Source: Paenimyroides marinum | Lineage (GTDB): Bacteria > Bacteroidota > Bacteroidia > Flavobacteriales > Flavobacteriaceae | DNA: 34,629 nt | Assembly: GCF_900108395.1 (NCBI RefSeq) | Contig: NZ_FNXE01000031.1 | Span: 1 to 34,629, forward strand | Direction: 5' to 3' | Shown: positions 9,041 through 18,794 of the stretch, piece by piece | How positions within the stretch are numbered: the stretch's first letter is position 1 | Layout of the letters: every line of letters starts with the position of its first letter | Notes under the pieces: model-generated | The model's database searches: none | The model's input: the letters and a program-made list of their open reading frames with translations, nothing else | Told to the model about the DNA's origin: nothing | Program-made: the position numbers and the translations under genes

Positions 9041-9331
9041 ATGAGTACAATTATTAAACCTATCATTACCGAAAAAATAACTAAAGACGGTGAATTATAC
9101 AACCGTTTTGGTTTTGTTGTAGCTAAAAAAGCGAACAAAGTAGAAATTAAGAAAGCAGTTGAAAAAGCTTACGGAGTTTCTGTTTTAGATGTAAACACAA
9201 TGATTTACAGAGCAGATAGATCTACAAAATATACAAAAAGCGGGATGATTACTGGTAAAACATCTGCTTACAAGAAAGCAATTGTTACATTGAAAGAAGG
9301 AGATTCAATCGATTTTTATAATAATATCTAA
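9041..9331 (+). CDS. rplW: 50S ribosomal protein uL23
   Basis: This 96-residue protein sits at the tunnel exit and docks trigger factor and SRP. It begins [13 protein letters not shown], a typical L23 start, and contains [22 protein letters not shown]. The gap after rplD is 8 bases and the gap before rplB is 5 bases. Confidence 0.97.
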   Translation: MSTIIKPIITEKITKDGELYNRFGFVVAKKANKVEIKKAVEKAYGVSVLDVNTMIYRADRSTKYTKSGMITGKTSAYKKAIVTLKEGDSIDFYNNI

Positions 9332-9336
9332 TAACA

Positions 9337-10161
9337 ATGTCAGTTAGAAAATTAAAACCTATTACCCCAGGTCAGCGTTTTAGAGTTGTTAATAGTTTTG
9401 ACGCTATTACAACTGATAAGCCGGAGCGTTCTTTATTAGCACCGAAAAAAAACTCTGGAGGTAGAAATAGTCAAGGAAAAATGACCATGCGTTATATCGG
9501 CGGTGGTCATAAACAACAGTATCGTATCATTGATTTCAAAAGAACTAAAGTTGGTGTTCCGGCTACAGTTAAAACAATCGAATACGATCCAAACCGTTCA
9601 GCTTTTATCTCTTTATTAGCTTATGCGGATGGAGCAAAAACGTACATCATTGCTCCGGCAGGATTACAAGTAGGCCAGAAAGTAGTTTCTGGACCAGAAG
9701 CAGCTCCGGAAGTTGGTAACGCTATGCCTTTAGCAAACATTCCTCTTGGTACAATTATTTCTTGTATCGAGTTACGTCCGGGACAAGGTGCTGTTATCGC
9801 ACGTTCTGCAGGAACTTTTGCACAATTAGTTGCTCGCGATGGAAAATATGCAACAATTAAAATGCCTTCAGGTGAGATTCGTTTAATCTTATTAACATGT
9901 ATGGCTACAATTGGTGCAGTATCTAACTCTGATCACCAGTTAATCGTTTCAGGTAAAGCAGGTAGATCTCGTTGGTTAGGTAGAAGACCACGTACTAGAC
10001 CAGTGGCAATGAACCCGGTAGATCACCCAATGGGAGGTGGTGAAGGACGCTCTTCAGGAGGTCACCCACGCTCAAGAAAAGGATTACCAGCTAAGGGGTA
10101 CAGAACACGTTCTAGTGTTAAAGCAAGTAATAAATATATTGTAGAACGTAGAAAGAAATAA
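9337..10161 (+). CDS. rplB: 50S ribosomal protein uL2
   Basis: This 274-residue protein is needed for subunit joining and peptidyl-transferase centre assembly. The C-terminal [19 protein letters not shown] signature contains the conserved histidine, here H230. The N-terminal half carries the OB-like and SH3-like parts ([19 protein letters not shown]). Length matches the 273-276 norm. Confidence 0.98.
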   Translation: MSVRKLKPITPGQRFRVVNSFDAITTDKPERSLLAPKKNSGGRNSQGKMTMRYIGGGHKQQYRIIDFKRTKVGVPATVKTIEYDPNRSAFISLLAYADGAKTYIIAPAGLQVGQKVVSGPEAAPEVGNAMPLANIPLGTIISCIELRPGQGAVIARSAGTFAQLVARDGKYATIKMPSGEIRLILLTCMATIGAVSNSDHQLIVSGKAGRSRWLGRRPRTRPVAMNPVDHPMGGGEGRSSGGHPRSRKGLPAKGYRTRSSVKASNKYIVERRKK

Positions 10162-10171
10162 TTAAGTAAGT

Positions 10172-10450
10172 ATGGCACGTTCATTAAAAAAAGGACCTTA
10201 TGTTCACTTTAAACTTGAGAAAAAAGTTTTAGAGAACGCAGAAAACGGTAACAAAGCAGTTGTTAAAACTTGGTCAAGAGCATCTATGATTACTCCAGAC
10301 TTCGTTGGTCAAACAATCGCAGTACACAACGGTCGTCAATTTGTACCTGTTTACGTAACAGAAAACATGGTAGGACATAAATTAGGAGAATTTTCGCCAA
10401 CTCGTTCATTCCGTGGACACGCTGGTGCAAAAAATAAAGGTAAAAAATAA
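10172..10450 (+). CDS. rpsS: 30S ribosomal protein uS19
   Basis: This 92-residue protein forms a complex with S13 in the 30S head. It starts [19 protein letters not shown] and contains the signature [19 protein letters not shown]. It is followed 9 bases later by rplV. Confidence 0.98.
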   Translation: MARSLKKGPYVHFKLEKKVLENAENGNKAVVKTWSRASMITPDFVGQTIAVHNGRQFVPVYVTENMVGHKLGEFSPTRSFRGHAGAKNKGKK

Positions 10451-10459
10451 TAAGAAGCT

Positions 10460-10870
10460 ATGGGAGTTCGTAAAAGAGAAAGAGCAGAGCAGATAAAAGA
10501 AGCAAACAAAAGTATTGCTTTCGCAAAGCTGAATAATTGCCCAACTTCACCTCGTAAAATGCGTTTAGTTGCAGATTTAGTAAGAGGACAGAAAGTTGAG
10601 AATGCTCTTAACATATTAAAATTTAATACAAAAGAAGCTTCAGGTAGATTAGAAAAATTATTGTTATCAGCTATCGCTAACTGGCAGGCAAAAAATGCTG
10701 ATGCAAATATTGAAGAAGCAGAATTATTTGTAAAAGAAATCCGTGTAGACGGTGGCGCAATGTTAAAAAGATTACGTCCTGCACCACAAGGTCGCGCACA
10801 CAGAATCAGAAAACGTTCTAATCACGTAACCATCGTATTAGGATCTAACAATAACACACAAAGCAATTAA
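10460..10870 (+). CDS. rplV: 50S ribosomal protein uL22
   Basis: This 136-residue protein extends a beta-hairpin into the exit tunnel; the hairpin is seen in the segment [21 protein letters not shown]. The N-terminus ([17 protein letters not shown]) is about 20 residues longer than in E. coli, as expected for Flavobacteriia. The S10-operon order rpsS-rplV-rpsC is preserved. Confidence 0.98.
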   Translation: MGVRKRERAEQIKEANKSIAFAKLNNCPTSPRKMRLVADLVRGQKVENALNILKFNTKEASGRLEKLLLSAIANWQAKNADANIEEAELFVKEIRVDGGAMLKRLRPAPQGRAHRIRKRSNHVTIVLGSNNNTQSN

Positions 10871-10878
10871 TAAACAGT

Positions 10879-11604
10879 ATGGGACAAAAGACTAATCCAA
10901 TCGGAAATCGCCTTGGGATCATCAGAGGATGGGACTCAAATTGGTACGGTGGAAATGACTATGGAGACAAACTTGCTGAAGATGCAAAAATCAGAAAGTA
11001 CATCCATGCTCGTTTAGCAAAAGCTAGTGTATCTAAAATCATTATCGAGAGAACTTTGAAACTTGTAACCGTTACTATCACTACTGCTCGTCCGGGAATC
11101 ATCATCGGTAAAGGCGGTCAAGAGGTAGACAAGTTAAAAGAAGAACTTAAGAAAATTACTAACAAAGAGGTACAAATCAATATCTTTGAAATTAAAAGAC
11201 CAGAATTAGATGCTTATTTGGCTGCAACAAGCATCGCTCGTCAAATCGAAAGCCGTATTTCTTACCGTAGAGCTATTAAAATGGCTATTGCTGCGGCAAT
11301 GAGAATGAACGCTGAAGGTATGAAAGTTATGATTTCCGGTCGTTTGAATGGTGCAGAAATGGCACGTTCAGAAAGTTTTAAAGATGGTCGTATCCCTTTA
11401 TCTACTTTCCGTGCTGATATTGATTACGCTTTAGCTGAAGCTCACACTACTTACGGTAGAATGGGTATTAAAGTATGGATCATGAAAGGTGAGGTTTATG
11501 GTAAAAGAGATCTTTCTCCGTTAGCAGGCTTAGAAAAACAAAAATCTAAATCTGCAGGATCTGGAAAACCAAGTGGAAGACCAAACCGCAACAAAAGAAA
11601 GTAA
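10879..11604 (+). CDS. rpsC: 30S ribosomal protein uS3
   Basis: This 241-residue protein lies at the mRNA entry channel. The type II KH domain contains [16 protein letters not shown], with GKGG at residues 77-80. The C-terminal S3 domain contains [16 protein letters not shown] basic tail ([13 protein letters not shown]) closes the protein. Confidence 0.98.
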   Translation: MGQKTNPIGNRLGIIRGWDSNWYGGNDYGDKLAEDAKIRKYIHARLAKASVSKIIIERTLKLVTVTITTARPGIIIGKGGQEVDKLKEELKKITNKEVQINIFEIKRPELDAYLAATSIARQIESRISYRRAIKMAIAAAMRMNAEGMKVMISGRLNGAEMARSESFKDGRIPLSTFRADIDYALAEAHTTYGRMGIKVWIMKGEVYGKRDLSPLAGLEKQKSKSAGSGKPSGRPNRNKRK

Positions 11605-11621
11605 TTTTAAACTAAAGAAAA

Positions 11622-12041
11622 ATGTTACAGCCTAAAAGAACAAAGTACCGTAAGGTACAGAAAGGTAGAATGAAAGGAGTATCTCAAAGAGGTAGCGAGC
11701 TTTCTAACGGAATGTTTGGTATCAAATCTTTAGATTACTCATTCATTACTTCTCGTCAAATCGAAGCTGCACGTATCGCTGCAACTCGTTTTATGAAACG
11801 TGAAGGTCAATTATGGATTAAAATCTTCCCAGATAAACCTATCACTAAAAAACCTCTAGAGGTACGTATGGGTAAAGGTAAAGGTGCAGTTGAATATTGG
11901 GCTGCAGTTGTTAAACCAGGAAGAATCATGTTTGAAGTGGGTGGTGTACCTTTAGCAGTTGCAAAAGAAGCATTACGTTTAGCTGCTCAAAAACTTCCTG
12001 TAAAAACTAAGTTTATCATTGCTAGAGATTTCGAAGCTTAA
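11622..12041 (+). CDS. rplP: 50S ribosomal protein uL16
   Basis: This 139-residue protein helps place the acceptor end of A-site tRNA. Family features are [19 protein letters not shown] at the start and [19 protein letters not shown] in the middle. It sits between rpsC and rpmC as usual. Confidence 0.98.
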   Translation: MLQPKRTKYRKVQKGRMKGVSQRGSELSNGMFGIKSLDYSFITSRQIEAARIAATRFMKREGQLWIKIFPDKPITKKPLEVRMGKGKGAVEYWAAVVKPGRIMFEVGGVPLAVAKEALRLAAQKLPVKTKFIIARDFEA

Positions 12042-12053
12042 TTTTAGATCATT

Positions 12054-12245
12054 ATGAAGAAACAAGAAATAAATAATCTATCTGTAGCTGAGTTACAAGC
12101 AAAACTTGGTGAACTAACTAACCAATATGCTGAGTTAAAAAACGCTCACGCTATTTCACCTATTGCTAACCCTTTACAATTAAGAACTGTAAGAAGAGCT
12201 ATCGCAAGAGTGAAAACTGAGCTAAGCAAAAAAGACTTACAATAA
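12054..12245 (+). CDS. rpmC: 50S ribosomal protein uL29
   Basis: This 63-residue helical protein binds near the tunnel exit beside L23. It has the typical KKQEINNLSVAELQAKL start and the NPLQLRTVRRAIARVKTE segment. It precedes rpsQ by 17 bases. Confidence 0.96.
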   Translation: MKKQEINNLSVAELQAKLGELTNQYAELKNAHAISPIANPLQLRTVRRAIARVKTELSKKDLQ

Positions 12246-12262
12246 TTGTATTCTGCTGAAAG

Positions 12263-12520
12263 ATGGAAAAAAGAAATTTAAGAAAAGAAAGAATCGGTGT
12301 TGTTACGAGCAACAAAATGACTAAGTCAATCGTTGTGTCTGAGACAAAAAGAGTAAAACACCCATTATACGGTAAGTTCGTGTTAAAAACTAAAAAATAT
12401 GTTGCGCACGACGAAACAAACGACTGTAACATTGGTGACACAGTTAGAATTATGGAGACTCGTCCATTATCTAAAAACAAATGTTGGAGATTAGTTGAAA
12501 TCATTGAAAGAGCGAAATAA
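12263..12520 (+). CDS. rpsQ: 30S ribosomal protein uS17
   Basis: This 85-residue OB-fold protein is a primary 16S rRNA binder. It contains [19 protein letters not shown] and the signature [20 protein letters not shown]. The rplN start follows after 2 bases, so translation of the two is probably coupled. Confidence 0.97.
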   Translation: MEKRNLRKERIGVVTSNKMTKSIVVSETKRVKHPLYGKFVLKTKKYVAHDETNDCNIGDTVRIMETRPLSKNKCWRLVEIIERAK

Positions 12521-12522
12521 TT

Positions 12523-12891
12523 ATGGTACAACAGGAATCTAGATTAAAAGTAGCAGATAATACGGGAGCAAAAGAAGTTTTGACTATCCGTGTTTTAGGA
12601 GGAACGAAACGTCGTTATGCCTCTGTTGGAGATAAAATTGTAGTAGCGATTAAAGATGCAACTCCAAACGGAAACGTGAAAAAAGGAGCAGTATCTACTG
12701 CAGTTGTTGTACGTACCAAAAAAGAAGTGAGAAGAGCTGATGGATCTTACATTCGTTTCGACGATAACGCTTGTGTATTGTTGAACGCTGCAGGTGAAAT
12801 GAGAGGTACTCGTGTTTTTGGTCCGGTAGCAAGAGAACTTCGTGAAAAACAATTCATGAAAATTGTATCATTAGCACCTGAAGTGCTTTAA
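12523..12891 (+). CDS. rplN: 50S ribosomal protein uL14
   Basis: This 122-residue protein lies at the subunit interface (bridge B8) and is the target site of the silencing factor RsfS. It starts [18 protein letters not shown] and ends [12 protein letters not shown]. It is the first gene of the classical spc set, here continuous with the S10 set. Confidence 0.98.
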   Translation: MVQQESRLKVADNTGAKEVLTIRVLGGTKRRYASVGDKIVVAIKDATPNGNVKKGAVSTAVVVRTKKEVRRADGSYIRFDDNACVLLNAAGEMRGTRVFGPVARELREKQFMKIVSLAPEVL

Positions 12892-12902
12892 TTCGTTCAA
12901 AG

Positions 12903-13217
12903 ATGACAAAGCTAAAAATTAAAACAGGAGATAACGTTCGCGTTATTGCTGGAGATCACAAAGGATCTGAAGGTAAAGTTGTACGCGTGTTCCGCGAAAA
13001 AAACAAAGCAATCGTTGAAGGTGTGAACATGGTTTCTAAACACGTGAAACCAAGTGCCACTAACCCTCAAGGTGGTATTGTTAAAAAAGAAGCTGCAATT
13101 CATATTTCTAACATCGCTTTAGTTGACCCTAAAACAAAAGAGACTACTAAAGTGGCTTACAAAATAGAAGGAGATAAGAAAGTGCGCGTTTCTAAAAAAT
13201 CTAATCAAGCATTATAG
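12903..13217 (+). CDS. rplX: 50S ribosomal protein uL24
   Basis: This 104-residue protein initiates 50S assembly. It has the KOW motif near the N-terminus ([20 protein letters not shown]) and the [14 protein letters not shown] segment. Its stop is 2 bases before the rplE start. Confidence 0.97.
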   Translation: MTKLKIKTGDNVRVIAGDHKGSEGKVVRVFREKNKAIVEGVNMVSKHVKPSATNPQGGIVKKEAAIHISNIALVDPKTKETTKVAYKIEGDKKVRVSKKSNQAL

Positions 13218-13219
13218 TC

Positions 13220-13771
13220 ATGACTTATATACCAAGACTTAAACAAGAATATAAAGACAGAGTAATCTCTGCTTTAAAAGAAGAATTCGGTTACAAGAAT
13301 GTAATGCAAGTTCCTAAACTTGAGAAAATTGTTGTAAGCCGTGGAGTTGGTGCTGCCGTTTCTGATAAAAAATTAGTTGACCACGCAGTGGACGAATTAA
13401 CTAAAATTACAGGACAAAAAGCAGTAGCTACTATTTCTAAAAAAGACGTTGCTTCTTTTAAATTAAGAAAAGGGATGCCAATTGGTGCTAAAGTTACTTT
13501 ACGAGGCGAAAGAATGTACGAGTTCTTAGACCGTTTGGTAACTTCTGCATTACCACGTGTTCGTGATTTCGCTGGTGTTAAATCTAACGGATTTGACGGT
13601 AGAGGAAATTACAACTTAGGTGTTGTTGAGCAAATCATCTTCCCTGAAATCGATATTGATAAAGTTAACAAAATTGCCGGTTTTGATATTACTTTCGTTA
13701 CATCTGCAAACACAGATGCTGAAGCAAAATCATTATTGGCAGAATTAGGAGTACCTTTTAAAAAGAACTAG
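13220..13771 (+). CDS. rplE: 50S ribosomal protein uL5
   Basis: This 183-residue protein binds 5S rRNA in the central protuberance and touches P-site tRNA. It contains [20 protein letters not shown] and the later [19 protein letters not shown] motif. It is separated from rpsN by a single base. Confidence 0.98.
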   Translation: MTYIPRLKQEYKDRVISALKEEFGYKNVMQVPKLEKIVVSRGVGAAVSDKKLVDHAVDELTKITGQKAVATISKKDVASFKLRKGMPIGAKVTLRGERMYEFLDRLVTSALPRVRDFAGVKSNGFDGRGNYNLGVVEQIIFPEIDIDKVNKIAGFDITFVTSANTDAEAKSLLAELGVPFKKN

Positions 13772-13772
13772 T

Positions 13773-14042
13773 ATGGCTAAAGAATCAATGAAAGCCCGCG
13801 AGGCGAAAAGAGAAGCATTAGTTGCAAAATATGCTGCTAAACGCAAAGCTTTAAAAGAAGCTGGTGATTACGAAGCATTACAAAAATTGCCTGCAAACGC
13901 TTCTCCTGTACGTTTACACAACCGTTGTAAATTAACAGGGCGTCCAAGAGGTTATATGCGCCAGTTTGGTATTTCGCGTGTAACTTTCCGCGAAATGGCA
14001 AACCAAGGTTTAATACCTGGTGTTAAAAAAGCAAGTTGGTAA
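13773..14042 (+). CDS. rpsN: 30S ribosomal protein uS14, zinc-free form
   Basis: This 89-residue 30S head protein is the long form. Only one cysteine occurs in the zinc-ribbon region ([12 protein letters not shown]), so the CXXC pairs of the short zinc-binding form are absent. It ends in the typical GVKKASW. The 66-base gap that follows, before the rpsH start, holds a stable hairpin. Confidence 0.97.
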   Translation: MAKESMKAREAKREALVAKYAAKRKALKEAGDYEALQKLPANASPVRLHNRCKLTGRPRGYMRQFGISRVTFREMANQGLIPGVKKASW

Positions 14043-14055
14043 TAAATTTTTAACT

Positions 14056-14094
14056 GGTTGAAGGTTCATGAAAACAAATATGAAAACCACAACC
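14056..14094 (+). promoter_or_regulatory. Hairpin leader before rpsH, candidate S8 autoregulatory site
   Basis: GGTTG (14056-14060) pairs with CAACC (14090-14094). An AA / A internal loop follows. GG (63-64) then pairs with CC (87-88), and TTCAT (65-69) with ATGAA (80-84) or a shifted register, closing a 10-base loop. An asymmetric A-containing internal loop within a stem recalls, in general form, the S8-binding helix of 16S rRNA and the spc mRNA site of E. coli; specific contacts are not matched. Confidence 0.45.
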
Positions 14095-14108
14095 GCAATT
14101 CGTACATT

Positions 14109-14507
14109 ATGTATACAGATCCTATCGCAGATTTCTTAACAAGAATTAGAAACGCGTCTCGTGCAAACCATAAAGTGGTTGAGATCCCGGCTTCAAACTT
14201 CAAAAAAGAAATCACAAAAATTTTATTCGAACAAGGATATATTTTAAGCTACAAATTTGATGATTCATCTGTTCAGGGAACAATCAAAATTGCTTTAAAA
14301 TATGATAAAGACACCAAAGAGTCAGTTATCAAAGATATCCAAAGAATTAGTAAACCAGGTTTACGTAAATATGCATCATCTGCAAATTTACCTCGTATCT
14401 TAAACGGTTTAGGTATTGCTATTGTATCAACATCTAAAGGTTTAATGACAGGTAAAAAAGCAAAACAGTTAAATGTTGGTGGTGAAGTAGTTTGTTACGT
14501 ATACTAA
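14109..14507 (+). CDS. rpsH: 30S ribosomal protein uS8
   Basis: This 132-residue primary 16S rRNA-binding protein begins at the family-typical MYTDPIADFLTRIRNA. An in-frame ATG at 14058 would add 17 polar residues, but that codon lies inside a hairpin stem and the extension is foreign to the family, so the later start is preferred. The C-terminal STSKGLMTGKKAK and GGEVVCYVY segments are typical. In E. coli, S8 is the repressor of the spc operon. Confidence 0.96.
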   Translation: MYTDPIADFLTRIRNASRANHKVVEIPASNFKKEITKILFEQGYILSYKFDDSSVQGTIKIALKYDKDTKESVIKDIQRISKPGLRKYASSANLPRILNGLGIAIVSTSKGLMTGKKAKQLNVGGEVVCYVY

Positions 14508-14524
14508 TAAAATAGACGAGCGAA

Positions 14525-15067
14525 ATGTCAAGAATAGGTAAAAATCCAATCTCAATTCCTGCTGGTGTAACTGTTGAAGTTAAGGATGCAGTTGTTGTAG
14601 TAAAAGGAAAATTAGGAGAGCTTTCTCAAACTTTTGATAAAGTTGATGTGAAAGTAGAAGACGGGCAAGTAATCGTTGAGCGTTCATCTGATGTAAAAGA
14701 AGAAAGAGCAAAACACGGTTTGTACAGAAGTTTAATCAACAACATGGTTGTTGGTGTATCTGAAGGTTTTACTAAAGAATTAGAATTGGTGGGTGTTGGT
14801 TACCGTGCATCAAATCAAGGACAAAAACTTGATTTAGCTTTAGGTTTCTCTCACAACATCGTTTTAAACATTGTTCCGGAGGTTAAAGTTGAAACAATTT
14901 CTGAAAAAGGTAAAAACCCTATTGTTAAATTAACATCATCAGACAAACAATTGGTAGGTCAGGTTGCAGCAAAGATTCGTTCTTTCCGTAAACCAGAACC
15001 TTACAAAGGAAAAGGTATCAAGTTTGTTGGTGAAGAGTTAAGAAGAAAAGCAGGTAAATCAGCTTAA
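14525..15067 (+). CDS. rplF: 50S ribosomal protein uL6
   Basis: This 180-residue protein binds near the factor-binding centre (sarcin-ricin loop). It starts [15 protein letters not shown] and ends with the family signature [22 protein letters not shown]. Two similar beta-alpha domains are apparent by length. Confidence 0.98.
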   Translation: MSRIGKNPISIPAGVTVEVKDAVVVVKGKLGELSQTFDKVDVKVEDGQVIVERSSDVKEERAKHGLYRSLINNMVVGVSEGFTKELELVGVGYRASNQGQKLDLALGFSHNIVLNIVPEVKVETISEKGKNPIVKLTSSDKQLVGQVAAKIRSFRKPEPYKGKGIKFVGEELRRKAGKSA

Positions 15068-15078
15068 AAATTAAAGCC

Positions 15079-15429
15079 ATGTCATTAAACAAATCTGAAA
15101 GAAGACAAAGAATTCAATACAGAGTTAGAAAAACGGTTAGCGGTACAGCTGCTAGACCACGTTTGTCTGTATATAGAAGCAATAAAGAAATCTATGCGCA
15201 AATCATAGATGATGTGAACGGTGTAACTTTAGCTGCTGCTTCATCAAGAGAAGCTGGTGTAACTAAAGGAACTAAAATTGAAACTGCTGCATCAGTTGGT
15301 AAACTAATTGCAGAGAAGGCTTTAAAAGCTGGTATAGATACTATTTCTTTTGATAGAGGTGGAAACTTATACCACGGTCGTGTGAAATCATTAGCAGAAG
15401 GCGCAAGAGAAGCTGGATTAAAATTCTAA
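15079..15429 (+). CDS. rplR: 50S ribosomal protein uL18
   Basis: This 116-residue 5S rRNA-binding protein of the central protuberance works with L5. It contains [20 protein letters not shown] and ends [26 protein letters not shown], which matches the conserved C-terminus. Confidence 0.98.
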   Translation: MSLNKSERRQRIQYRVRKTVSGTAARPRLSVYRSNKEIYAQIIDDVNGVTLAAASSREAGVTKGTKIETAASVGKLIAEKALKAGIDTISFDRGGNLYHGRVKSLAEGAREAGLKF

Positions 15430-15441
15430 TTGTAATTAGTT

Positions 15442-15966
15442 ATGTATCAAAATTATAAAAACGTAGAACATGTAAAACCAGCTGGTCTTGATTTAAAAGA
15501 TCGTTTGGTTGCAGTAAATCGTGTTACCAAAGTAACTAAAGGGGGTAGAGCTTTTGGCTTTTCTGCTGTAGTTGTAGTAGGTGACGAAAACGGTGTAGTA
15601 GGTCATGGTTTAGGAAAATCTAAAGACGTTTCTGAAGCAATTGCGAAAGCAGTTGAAGATGCAAAGAAAAACTTAGTTCGTATACCATTACATGGAACAA
15701 CAATTCCTCATGAACAAAAAGGTAAATTTGGCGGTGCGCGTGTTTTCTTAATGCCAGCATCTGTCGGTACCGGAGTTATTGCGGGTGGTAATGTACGTGC
15801 AGTATTAGAATCTGTAGGTATTCACAATGTATTATCAAAATCTCAAGGTTCTTCTAACCCTCATAACGTTGTTAAAGCAACTTTCGATGCTTTATTGAAT
15901 ATGAGAAGCGCTGCTACAGTTGCAAAACAAAGAGGAATTTCTTTAGAGAAAGTATTTAAATCTTAA
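15442..15966 (+). CDS. rpsE: 30S ribosomal protein uS5
   Basis: This 174-residue protein is involved in decoding accuracy and mRNA helicase function at the entry channel. The N-terminal dsRBD-like domain contains [17 protein letters not shown], the loop linked to spectinomycin sensitivity. The C-terminal half contains [15 protein letters not shown]. Confidence 0.98.
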   Translation: MYQNYKNVEHVKPAGLDLKDRLVAVNRVTKVTKGGRAFGFSAVVVVGDENGVVGHGLGKSKDVSEAIAKAVEDAKKNLVRIPLHGTTIPHEQKGKFGGARVFLMPASVGTGVIAGGNVRAVLESVGIHNVLSKSQGSSNPHNVVKATFDALLNMRSAATVAKQRGISLEKVFKS

Positions 15967-15977
15967 TTTTGAGTAGT

Positions 15978-16160
15978 ATGTCAAAAATTAAAGTAAAACA
16001 AGTTAGAAGCAAAATCAATTGTCCAGAAGACCAAAAAAGAACTTTAGCAGCTCTGGGTCTTCGTAAATTAGGGCAAGTTGTTGAGCATGATAATACACCG
16101 ACTATCGTAGGAATGGTAAAGAAAGTTCAACATTTAGTTTCTGTAGAAGAAATTAACTAA
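15978..16160 (+). CDS. rpmD: 50S ribosomal protein uL30
   Basis: This 60-residue protein starts MSKIKVKQVRSKI. An upstream in-frame TTG at 15969 would add only three residues, and the ATG at 15978 matches the family start. It carries the conserved RTLAALGLRKLGQ segment. It is the short bacterial form, between rpsE and rplO. Confidence 0.95.
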   Translation: MSKIKVKQVRSKINCPEDQKRTLAALGLRKLGQVVEHDNTPTIVGMVKKVQHLVSVEEIN

Positions 16161-16173
16161 TTTAAATGGAGTT

Positions 16174-16626
16174 ATGAATTTAAGTAATTTACAACCGGCA
16201 AACGGTTCTGTACATAATCAAAACAAAAGAGTAGGTCGTGGAGAGGGTTCTGGTAAAGGCGGAACTGCTGCACGTGGACACAAAGGGGCTAAATCCCGTT
16301 CAGGTTATTCTAAGAAAATTGGTTTTGAAGGTGGACAGATGCCTTTACAGAGACGTGTTCCTAAATTTGGTTTTAAAAATATCAATAGAGTAGAGTATGT
16401 AGGTATCAATTTAGATACATTACAAACTTTAGTTGATAATGGAACAATTACCGATACATTAGATTTTAACGTATTGGTTGAAAACAGAATAGTTTCAAAA
16501 AATAGCTTAGTTAAGATTTTGGGTAGAGGAGAGCTTAAAACAAAATTAAAAGTAACTGCTCATAAATTTACAGCAACAGCAAAAGCGGCTATCGAAGCAG
16601 CTGGCGGTGAAGCGGTATCTTTATAA
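16174..16626 (+). CDS. rplO: 50S ribosomal protein uL15
   Basis: This 150-residue late-assembly protein has a glycine- and arginine-rich N-terminal extension that enters the rRNA core (KRVGRGEGSGKGGTAARGHKG), followed by the globular GFEGGQMPLQRRVPK region. GGAG lies three bases before its ATG, probably by chance. Confidence 0.97.
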   Translation: MNLSNLQPANGSVHNQNKRVGRGEGSGKGGTAARGHKGAKSRSGYSKKIGFEGGQMPLQRRVPKFGFKNINRVEYVGINLDTLQTLVDNGTITDTLDFNVLVENRIVSKNSLVKILGRGELKTKLKVTAHKFTATAKAAIEAAGGEAVSL

Positions 16627-16642
16627 AAAACCTTAACTACTT

Positions 16643-17989
16643 ATGAAGAAGTTTTTTGAGACTTTAGCCAATATCTGGAAAATAGAAGAACTTAAAAATA
16701 AGATCTTAATAACATTGGGTTTGATGCTTGTGTACCGTTTCGGTGCACAAGTAACCTTACCGGGTATTGACGCTACAAAATTACATGCTTTATCAGATCA
16801 AACTGATCAAGGGATAGGCTGGCTTATTAATGTGTTTACAGGAGGTGCGTTTTCGCAAGCTTCTATTTTCGCATTGGGTATCATGCCATATATCTCGGCA
16901 TCAATTGTAGTTCAGTTAATGGGTATAGCTGTACCTTATTTGCAGAAACTTCAAAACGATGGTGAAAGTGGTAGAAAGAAAATGAATCAGATAACAAGAT
17001 GGTTAACCATCGGTATTACCTTGGTTCAAGGACCGGGTTATATCTACAATCTGTACAAACAATTACCGCCTGATGCGTTTTTATTAGGTTTTAATTCTTT
17101 TTCTTTCTTGTTCTCTTCAGTATTAATCTTAACAACGGGTACAGTATTCGCCATGTGGTTAGGTGAAAAGATTACTGATAAAGGTATTGGAAACGGTATT
17201 TCATTATTAATCATGGTTGGTATTATCGCTAAATTACCAATGGCTTTCTTACAAGAAACACAATCGCGTATGGTAGCTGGTAACGGTGGTCCGATGATGA
17301 TCGTAATCGAAGTTATTATTTGGTTGTTAATAATTATTGCGTGTATTTTATTGACAATGGCAGTACGAAAAATTCCGGTGCAGTATGCTCGTAGAAGCGT
17401 TGCCGGAGAATATGATGTGGCATCTGTTTCAGGAAACCGCCAATGGATTCCTTTAAAACTAAACGCATCAGGTGTAATGCCAATTATCTTTGCACAGGCA
17501 ATCATGTTTATACCGCCGGTAATTGCTGGATTATCCTCTTCAGATAGTGCTCAAAACTTAACAACAATGTTTAGTAATATCTTTGGATTAGAGTATAATT
17601 TAGTTTTTGCTTTGTTAATCATTATTTTTTCGTACTTTTACACCGCAATTACCGTACCTACCAATAAAATGGCAGACGATTTAAAACGCAGTGGTGGCTT
17701 TATCCCGGGAATTAAACCAGGACAAGACACTGCAAACTTTTTAGATCGCGTGATGTCGTTAATTACATTTCCGGGGTCGTTGTTCCTTGCAGTTATAGCA
17801 GTATTACCTGCAATCGCTGTGTCATTATTAAATGTACAACAAGGCTGGGCAATGTTTTATGGTGGTACCTCATTATTAATCTTAGTAAGTGTTGCAATTG
17901 ATACAATACAGCAGGTTAATGCTTATTTGTTAAACAAACAATACGACGGATTGATGAAAAGCGGAAAAAATAGAAAGGCAATCGCTTAA
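16643..17989 (+). CDS. secY: Protein translocase channel subunit SecY
   Basis: This 448-residue inner-membrane protein is the pore of the SecYEG translocon. Ten hydrophobic segments are evident. Family motifs include FGAQVTLPGID after TM1, GIMPYISASIVVQL in the TM2 region and the cytoplasmic loop RKIPVQYARR. The basic C-terminal tail is GKNRKAIA. Its place at the end of the spc set, 17 bases after rplO, is standard. The adk and map genes found after secY in many bacteria are absent; infA follows after 3 bases. Confidence 0.98.
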   Translation: MKKFFETLANIWKIEELKNKILITLGLMLVYRFGAQVTLPGIDATKLHALSDQTDQGIGWLINVFTGGAFSQASIFALGIMPYISASIVVQLMGIAVPYLQKLQNDGESGRKKMNQITRWLTIGITLVQGPGYIYNLYKQLPPDAFLLGFNSFSFLFSSVLILTTGTVFAMWLGEKITDKGIGNGISLLIMVGIIAKLPMAFLQETQSRMVAGNGGPMMIVIEVIIWLLIIIACILLTMAVRKIPVQYARRSVAGEYDVASVSGNRQWIPLKLNASGVMPIIFAQAIMFIPPVIAGLSSSDSAQNLTTMFSNIFGLEYNLVFALLIIIFSYFYTAITVPTNKMADDLKRSGGFIPGIKPGQDTANFLDRVMSLITFPGSLFLAVIAVLPAIAVSLLNVQQGWAMFYGGTSLLILVSVAIDTIQQVNAYLLNKQYDGLMKSGKNRKAIA

Positions 17990-17992
17990 TAT

Positions 17993-18208
17993 ATGGCAAA
18001 ACAATCAGCAATAGAACAAGACGGATCTATTATCGAAGCATTATCAAATGCAATGTTCCGTGTAGAATTAGAAAACGGACATATTGTAATTGCTCATATT
18101 TCAGGAAAAATGCGTATGCATTACATCAAATTATTACCTGGTGATAAAGTGAAATTGGAAATGAGCCCTTATGATTTGTCTAAAGCAAGAATTACTTATA
18201 GATATTAA
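17993..18208 (+). CDS. infA: Translation initiation factor IF-1
   Basis: This 71-residue OB-fold factor blocks the A site during initiation. It contains [20 protein letters not shown] and the [28 protein letters not shown] segment. It is coupled to secY by a 3-base gap and separated from rpmJ by an 84-base gap occupied by a heptad array. Confidence 0.98.
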   Translation: MAKQSAIEQDGSIIEALSNAMFRVELENGHIVIAHISGKMRMHYIKLLPGDKVKLEMSPYDLSKARITYRY

Positions 18209-18214
18209 AAAAGC

Positions 18215-18284
18215 AATAAGCTCTAAGCATTAGGCAATAAGCTGCAAGTTTATTCCTAAAGCCTAAAGCTTAAAGCCCAAAGCA
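18215..18284. repeat. Heptad-periodic array in the infA-rpmJ gap
   Basis: Ten consecutive 7-base units run from AATAAGC through TCTAAGC, ATTAGGC and AATAAGC, two diverged units, and then TAAAGCC, TAAAGCT, TAAAGCC, CAAAGCA. The consensus is roughly TAAAGC plus one variable base. Phase is kept throughout. It fills nearly the whole gap between infA and rpmJ. Confidence 0.65.
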
Positions 18285-18292
18285 AATTTACA

Positions 18293-18409
18293 ATGAAAGT
18301 AAGAGCATCAGTAAAGAAAAGAAGTGCAGAATGCATTATTGTACGTAGAAAAGGAAGATTATACGTTATTAACAAAAAGAATCCTAGATTTAAACAAAGA
18401 CAAGGATAA
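18293..18409 (+). CDS. rpmJ: 50S ribosomal protein bL36, zinc-free form
   Basis: This 38-residue protein has the conserved MKVRASVKK start and KQRQG end. Of the usual CXXC...C...H zinc site only one cysteine remains (KRSAEC; the first Cys position is Ser). The third ligand region reads INKKNP and the histidine is replaced (PRFKQRQG). It is therefore the C-minus, zinc-independent paralogue type. Its stop is 2 bases before rpsM. Confidence 0.95.
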
Positions 18410-18411
18410 TT

Positions 18412-18786
18412 ATGGCAAGAATAGCAGGGGTAGATATACCTAAGAATAAAAGAGGAATTATTGCTTTAACTTACATTTTTGGTGTAGGTTTAAGTAGAGC
18501 AAAAGAGGTGTTGGCAACAGCTAACGTTAATGAAGACAAAAAAGTTTCAGAATGGAACGATGATGAAATCGGTGCTATCCGTGAGGCAATGTCTCATTAC
18601 AAAATTGAAGGTGAATTGCGTTCAGAAGTATCTTTAAACATCAAACGTTTAATGGATATCGGATGTCAACGCGGAATCCGTCATAGAGCTGGTCTTCCAT
18701 TAAGAGGACAAAGAACAAAAAACAACTCTAGAACAAGAAAAGGTAAAAGAAAAACTGTTGCTAACAAGAAAAAAGCAACTAAATAA
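18412..18786 (+). CDS. rpsM: 30S ribosomal protein uS13
   Basis: This 124-residue protein at the top of the 30S head contacts L5 and P-site tRNA. It starts [15 protein letters not shown] and includes [22 protein letters not shown]. The basic tail is slightly extended ([13 protein letters not shown]). It is the first gene of the alpha set. Confidence 0.98.
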   Translation: MARIAGVDIPKNKRGIIALTYIFGVGLSRAKEVLATANVNEDKKVSEWNDDEIGAIREAMSHYKIEGELRSEVSLNIKRLMDIGCQRGIRHRAGLPLRGQRTKNNSRTRKGKRKTVANKKKATK

Positions 18787-18794
18787 TAAGTAGT

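Noticed and set aside
14058..14108. 17-residue N-terminal extension of S8
   Set aside because: The ATG lies in a hairpin stem and the peptide is foreign to S8; MYTDPIADF at 14109 is the family start.
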